Below are positions 60,242 to 64,000 of a stretch of DNA of 64,000 nucleotides, in pieces. This DNA comes from JANSYP01 sp038751255. GTDB lineage: Bacteria; Pseudomonadota; Alphaproteobacteria; Rhodobacterales; Rhodobacteraceae. The notes beneath the pieces were generated by a model. The model made no database searches. It saw only the letters and a program-made list of their open reading frames with translations, and had not been told where the DNA came from. The DNA is taken from contig JBCDGN010000006.1 of NCBI GenBank assembly GCA_038751255.1, positions 1 through 64,000 of the forward strand. The letters are read 5' to 3'. Position numbers and translations under genes: made by a program. The number at the start of each line of letters is the position of its first letter. Position 1 is the stretch's first letter.

Positions 60242-61294
60242 ATGCTCAAGCCTATCACCACCTCGCTGACCCTGGCCGCTATGCTGGCCTTCGGACCGGC
60301 GCTGGCCGCAGACTACACGCTGCGCGCCACAGCGAACTCCAATGAGAACGATGAAGACTACGACGGGCTCGTTGTGTTCAAAAACTATGTCGAGGCAGCC
60401 TCCAACGGTGCAATTGAGGTCGAACTTTTCATCGGCACGCAGCTTTGCTCCAACGGGGCGGAGTGCTTGCAGGGCGTCGCTGATGGGTCCATCGACATCT
60501 ATATCTCCACCTCGGGCGGCGCGTCGGGGCTATTCCCCTACGTGCAGGTGCTCGATCTGCCCTATCTGATGGCCGATGACCGGATCGCAGAGTCAGTGCT
60601 CAGCGGAGATTTCACCCGGACGATGCGGGCCATGGCGCTAGAGGACTCCGGCGATACCATCCGCCTGATGACCATCGGAAACACTGGCGGCTGGCGCAAC
60701 TTCGCCAACACCCAACGCCGGATCGCAGAACCCAGCGATATGGACGGTCTGAAAATCCGCACCGTGGTCGCCGACCTGCCGCAGGAATTGGTCAAAGCGC
60801 TTGGCGCGTCACCAACCCCGATCCCATGGCCAGAACTGTTCACCTCATTCCAGACCGGTGTCGTTGAAGGCTCCAAGAACGGCATCACCGACATCATGGG
60901 CATGAAATTCCCAGATGCTGGCCTGCAATATGTAACGCTCGACGGTCACGCCTATATGGGCGCGCTGTGGTGGATGTCGAACAACACCTTCATGGAGATG
61001 CCAGAAGACATGCGCAAAGTGGTGGTCGATGGGTTCTACGCCCTGCAGCAGGCCACTTTTGCATCACCAAAGCGCAAATCTATCGCCGCTTATGAAGAGT
61101 TCGTCGCCGGCGGCGGGGACCTTTATGTGCTGACCCCAGAGCAGAAGGAAGCGTTCAAAGAGGCTGCGGCCCCGGTCTATGACTGGTTCCAGTCCAACGT
61201 GACACGCGGAGAAGAAATCTTCACCGCCCTGACCGACGCGGTCGCAGTTGCCGAGGCGGAAATCAACGAAGGCCGAGACAAAGACATCCAGTAG
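60242..61294 (+). CDS. TRAP transporter substrate-binding protein (DctP-type)
   Basis: A 350-residue periplasmic protein with signal peptide 1-22 (MLAFGPALAAD). DctP features are present: NSNENDEDYDGLVVFK, GADGSIDIYI-like SDGS, DMDGLKIRTVVADLPQELV with the conserved ligand-binding Arg, and IPWPELFTSFQTGVVEG. It binds a carboxylated solute. A clear terminator follows. Confidence 0.94.
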   Translation: MLKPITTSLTLAAMLAFGPALAADYTLRATANSNENDEDYDGLVVFKNYVEAASNGAIEVELFIGTQLCSNGAECLQGVADGSIDIYISTSGGASGLFPYVQVLDLPYLMADDRIAESVLSGDFTRTMRAMALEDSGDTIRLMTIGNTGGWRNFANTQRRIAEPSDMDGLKIRTVVADLPQELVKALGASPTPIPWPELFTSFQTGVVEGSKNGITDIMGMKFPDAGLQYVTLDGHAYMGALWWMSNNTFMEMPEDMRKVVVDGFYALQQATFASPKRKSIAAYEEFVAGGGDLYVLTPEQKEAFKEAAAPVYDWFQSNVTRGEEIFTALTDAVAVAEAEINEGRDKDIQ

Positions 61295-61310
61295 AACACT
61301 GGACAATCTG

Positions 61311-61340
61311 AGAGGGGGCCGCCACAGGGCCCCTCTTTTA
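61311..61340 (+). terminator. intrinsic terminator of the monooxygenase/TRAP operon
   Basis: AGAGGGG (61311-61317) pairs with CCCCTCT (61330-61336), with two further inner pairs around a mismatch, followed by TTTT. It is 16 bases after the binding-protein stop, and could also serve the convergent gene that ends at 61373. Confidence 0.75.
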
Positions 61341-61372
61341 CGAGAAAGAGCGCTTGGACTTTACGCTCCTGC

Positions 61373-61990
61373 CTAAGCGCCTTTGGCTCTACTGAAGCGC
61401 CGAAGTGCAAACAAGCCTCCAAGACCTCCCAAAAGCATCAGAGCAGGCGCTGGCAGCGGGATTGGCGTGTTGACACTATCGACCGATAAACTGACCGACG
61501 GACTGCCACTGGAACGGATTCCAACATTCATCAGCGTTGAGCCAAAGCGTACAGCAGCAGCGGTAAACTTAGTCCCGAGGGGAGCCCGAAGAGAAACTGC
61601 GCCACCTTGAGTCCCAATCGTTCGATTTGGGAAGAAACTACTAGCGACAACCTGATTGGCTTCGTTGAGCAGCTCCAATGTGATATCAGTGATGTAATTG
61701 CCGCCAGGAGGGGGGGGGGCGGAACCAAAATTTTCAAGCCTAGAGATGATAGTCGCGGAGCTGACTGATGCAAAGCTTCGCCCGGCGCGCAAATTGGCGG
61801 GCTGGCCGTCGGTGAGCACATAGTCGAACCGCACACCGTCGAGATTGGTGCCCGGAGCGAAGTCCAGAGTGTCGAACAAAAACCCAGAAAACCCAGGGGT
61901 TATGACAACATCTTTCTGGAGCGTGACCGCCTGGGCTGCCCCTGTCAAAAGGCCAACAGACAGAGCCAACGCAGCGAACAAAACCTTCAT
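61373..61990 (-). CDS. exported VPLPA-CTERM surface protein with C10 tract
   Basis: A 205-residue protein from ATG 61990 (GAGGAGATGGG upstream). Signal peptide 1-22 (LSVGLLTGAAQA). The C-terminus is a PEP-CTERM variant: IPLPAPALMLLGGLGG, hydrophobic segment and Arg-rich tail (LRRFSRAKGA). Such tails send proteins to an exosortase for cell-surface sorting. The middle is beta-rich. The coding strand has ten consecutive C at 61710-61719, coding for part of a Pro run. A slip in that tract would shift the frame and remove the sorting tail. The function of the mature part is unknown. Confidence 0.88.
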   Translation of the reverse strand: MKVLFAALALSVGLLTGAAQAVTLQKDVVITPGFSGFLFDTLDFAPGTNLDGVRFDYVLTDGQPANLRAGRSFASVSSATIISRLENFGSAPPPPGGNYITDITLELLNEANQVVASSFFPNRTIGTQGGAVSLRAPLGTKFTAAAVRFGSTLMNVGIRSSGSPSVSLSVDSVNTPIPLPAPALMLLGGLGGLFALRRFSRAKGA

Positions 61991-62540
61991 ACCCATCTCC
62001 TCGTTAACTGTTAACTTCACCCTAGTTAATTTTCATTTTTTCGCAACGCTTAGTGTTAAGCATACACATTAGTCTGATATTAACCTTAACGCTTGTTCTC
62101 CTTAAGCAAGTGTCGCGCGCTCTCGGTTTGCGAGCTTAGGCTTTTCCGAAGCGCCGAAACGCAAACAGACCGCTGCGTTCGTCGCGCTCGAAACAGGGCA
62201 CAAAGCCAGAGAGCGACTCATGATGGCCCGCCCAGCCACCTGACGTAGCGGTCCTCACCGCTATGTCTAAAGTCTTCGCCGAATACCCCGTGACACTGAG
62301 GATATGGTGGGCATGCCTACCGGAGGACATAAGGAAAACTCTCTTGCTCTGTGCAGAAACGTGATGTTTTACCGTTATTGCAGCCACCGATTCTCGCCTG
62401 CTGAACTGTTTGCCATGCGATTGTGGTTTCTCAAAAACCGAAGACCGCGTGGGCTTACAAAGCTTGAAGAGGAAGCCGGAAGACTTAGGGCATTGCCTTC
62501 ACAGGTGCGGCGATGTTGTTGAAAGGGAAGGCAGCATAAA
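61991..62540. other. intergenic region with a possible PEP-CTERM tail remnant
   Basis: I see no convincing gene in this 550-base stretch. At 62139-62175 the minus strand would encode GLFAFRRFGKA and a stop, very like the tail of the VPLPA-CTERM gene (GLFALRRFSRAKGA). The upstream sequence in that frame has no PLPA motif, so it could be a decayed copy or chance. AT-rich sequence at 62020-62100 may hold the promoter of the minus-strand gene. Confidence 0.4.
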
Positions 62541-62756
62541 ATGGCGATGGTTCCAGGAACATATGAGGAGTGGGAGCACTGCATAACTGTGGAGTGCGGT
62601 ATTCCCCTGACCGCTCAATACGTCGAAGAGCGCATCCAAGCGCTCGAAAACGAAAGCGACCACCACACGCAAAAGTTCATCGATCGCTGGGGCAGGCAGC
62701 ATCACGCACAAACCTTGGGATGGTTTCGGCAAGCTGAGGAACGGCTGCGCCAGTGA
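62541..62756 (+). CDS. 71-residue protein coupled to the GTPase
   Basis: A small acidic-to-neutral helical protein (EERIQALENESDHHTQKF, RQHHAQTLGWFRQAEERLRQ). A GGGAAGG site lies upstream. Its stop overlaps the GTG of the GTPase gene (GTGA), so the two are made together. Four His residues, including two His pairs (DHHT, QHHA), could bind metal, which would suit a metal-linked GTPase partner; this is inference. No family is recognised. Confidence 0.7.
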   Translation: MAMVPGTYEEWEHCITVECGIPLTAQYVEERIQALENESDHHTQKFIDRWGRQHHAQTLGWFRQAEERLRQ

Positions 62757-63970
62757 ACAGCGCTGCCGGCCCCCTTCCCGTTACCGTCCTGAATGGATTT
62801 CTTGGGGCCGGAAAGACAACGCTCTTGCAAAGCTTACTGGTGCAGGCGCGCTCCTTTCCCGAAGTGCAGCTTGGCGTCATCGTCAACGAGATGAGCACGC
62901 TCGATGTTGACGGGCGGATACTCGACACAACAGAGGTCTTGTCGCGACAAGACAGGTTTTTCGTGTCCATCCCCGCAGGTAGCATCAGCGGCCCCGAGGG
63001 TCTGGCACATTTCAATGACGCGGTTGCCAAGTTCCAAGAGCATGGCGCCACCCATATTATCATCGAAACATCTGGTAGCGCCCATCCCTGGCCGCTTCTG
63101 GAAGCGATCCGGACACATGACGGCCTAGATCTGCGTGGGTTTCTGTCCGTCGTGGATACGGTCACGCTGACCCAGGATCATGACCTTGGCCGCGCGATTG
63201 TACCTGCCGCCTCGCGCAATTTGGCCTCTGGCCAGCGCGGGATCGAGAACCTCCTGGCGGAACAGATCATGTTCGCCAATCGTATCTTGCTCAACAAGAT
63301 GGATCGCGTGACGATGGACGTTCTGCGGCAGGTGGCCGAAGCGATCCACCCGATCAATCCCGGTGCGGAAATACTCGGTATGAAATGGGGAAATGTGAAA
63401 CTCGCCAATGTGTTGGACATCCCGCCCTATGATCACCATCGGGTGGCGACGCTTGGCGCAGAGTTGACCGAGTGGGACCAGACCCACGCCACAAGTTCCA
63501 TGGCAAGCGCGGCGGACTACCGAATAGACAGCACTGTGATTTCAGACCCGCGCCCCTTTCATCCGCAACGGCTGTGGGATGTTTATAACCACTACCTGGG
63601 AGAGGGCATTTACCGCAGCAAAGGTTTCTTCTGGTTACCGACCCGGGACCGGTTGCAACTGCTCTGGAACCAAACGGCCGGGAGCGTTGGGCTAGAGATC
63701 GTGAACTATTGGAAAGTGGCCACGCTTGAGGATGAAAGCTTAAACCTCTCGCCCGAAGAACGTGACGAGATGCGCCGTCGTTTGCACGGGCTTTCCCCAG
63801 AGTTCGGCGACCGCCACTGCCATCTCACAGTGATCGGTGATCGTGATGGGCTAGAGACTTTTGCCAATGCGCTGAGAGACTGTCTGTGCACAGAGCAAGA
63901 AGTGGCGCTCTGGAAATCGGGGCACATCTTTGACGACCCCTGGCCCAAGACGACCACGCAAGTGTCTTAA
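62753..63970 (+). CDS. CobW/COG0523-type GTPase without the CxCC motif
   Basis: A 405-residue G3E-family GTPase. Walker A GFLGAGKTT (15-23), VIVNEMSTLDVDG for the usual NEFG/DG block, IIIETSGSAHPWP (switch), and LLNKMDRV for the guanine-specific NKxD. A C-terminal CobW domain is present (FHPQRLWDVYNHYLGEGIYRSKGFFWL). The family's GCICC metal motif, expected around residue 75-80, is absent: the sequence there is FFVSIPAGSISGPEGL. Such proteins deliver metal ions to target enzymes under GTP control. This one must bind metal differently, or act on something else. The end of the window follows the stop by 30 bases. Confidence 0.9.
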   Translation: MNSAAGPLPVTVLNGFLGAGKTTLLQSLLVQARSFPEVQLGVIVNEMSTLDVDGRILDTTEVLSRQDRFFVSIPAGSISGPEGLAHFNDAVAKFQEHGATHIIIETSGSAHPWPLLEAIRTHDGLDLRGFLSVVDTVTLTQDHDLGRAIVPAASRNLASGQRGIENLLAEQIMFANRILLNKMDRVTMDVLRQVAEAIHPINPGAEILGMKWGNVKLANVLDIPPYDHHRVATLGAELTEWDQTHATSSMASAADYRIDSTVISDPRPFHPQRLWDVYNHYLGEGIYRSKGFFWLPTRDRLQLLWNQTAGSVGLEIVNYWKVATLEDESLNLSPEERDEMRRRLHGLSPEFGDRHCHLTVIGDRDGLETFANALRDCLCTEQEVALWKSGHIFDDPWPKTTTQVS

Positions 63971-64000
63971 GCCTAACGGTTCGTTGGTTTAGATTTTGCC

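Overview
The window looks like a chromosomal piece of a marine-type alphaproteobacterium of the order Rhodobacterales (Roseobacter-like). The grounds are inference from content: moderately GC-rich coding, two binding-protein ABC importers and a TRAP importer next to catabolic genes, tightly overlapping ATGA/GTGA gene junctions, and a VPLPA-CTERM type surface protein. No rRNA, tRNA or CRISPR array was seen.

Layout. 1-800: remnants of two insertion sequences (IS5 family and IS256 family), followed by an AT-richer YgjV-like membrane protein gene. 1.6-7.3 kb: an FCD-type GntR regulator divergent from a polyamine/opine-type ABC importer and an Asp/Glu/hydantoin racemase. 7.6-12.2 kb: a three-gene operon for a large membrane protein, a lipoprotein and a multidomain peptidoglycan hydrolase. 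12.2-38.9 kb: a dense island of conflict or cell-death-like genes. 38.9-52.2 kb: a galactoside catabolic cluster (GH4 alpha-galactosidase, GH42 beta-galactosidase, SDR dehydrogenase, SMP-30 lactonase, DgoK, DgoA, sugar ABC importer, IclR regulator). 52.2-61.3 kb: an alpha/beta hydrolase, a SnoaL-like protein, a Gfo/Idh/MocA oxidoreductase with its GntR regulator, then a divergent operon of a flavin monooxygenase, aldo/keto reductase, flavin reductase and TRAP transporter. 61.3-64 kb: a VPLPA-CTERM protein with a C10 tract, a 71-residue protein and a CobW-like GTPase without the family CxCC motif.

The most unusual part is 16.6-28.2 kb. A minus-strand group (OmpA-like protein, secreted caspase-like protease with a peptidoglycan-binding-like tail, TIR protein with three TIR-like segments, membrane-anchored STAND NTPase) faces a plus-strand group of seven almost contiguous genes: DUF4384 protein, serpin, DUF4384-like protein, trypsin-fold protease, TPR-OmpA protein and two metacaspase-DUF4384 proteases. 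The seven plus-strand products all start with export-signal-like N-termini. I infer a self-contained periplasmic protease cascade with zymogen, activators and a serpin brake, beside a cytoplasmic TIR/STAND sensor-effector pair.

The island continues with a RyR/TrkA-N membrane protein, a patatin phospholipase, a SLOG-domain four-helix membrane protein, a four-gene set (winged-helix/TPR regulator, PAP2-like phosphatase with an (Arg-Asn)14 tract, cytoplasmic subtilase, small membrane protein). Metacaspase, trypsin, TIR, STAND, patatin, RyR and SLOG modules are known parts of bacterial NTP-dependent or nucleotide-dependent conflict systems. I do not know of a described system that combines a serpin with a trypsin and metacaspases in one operon.
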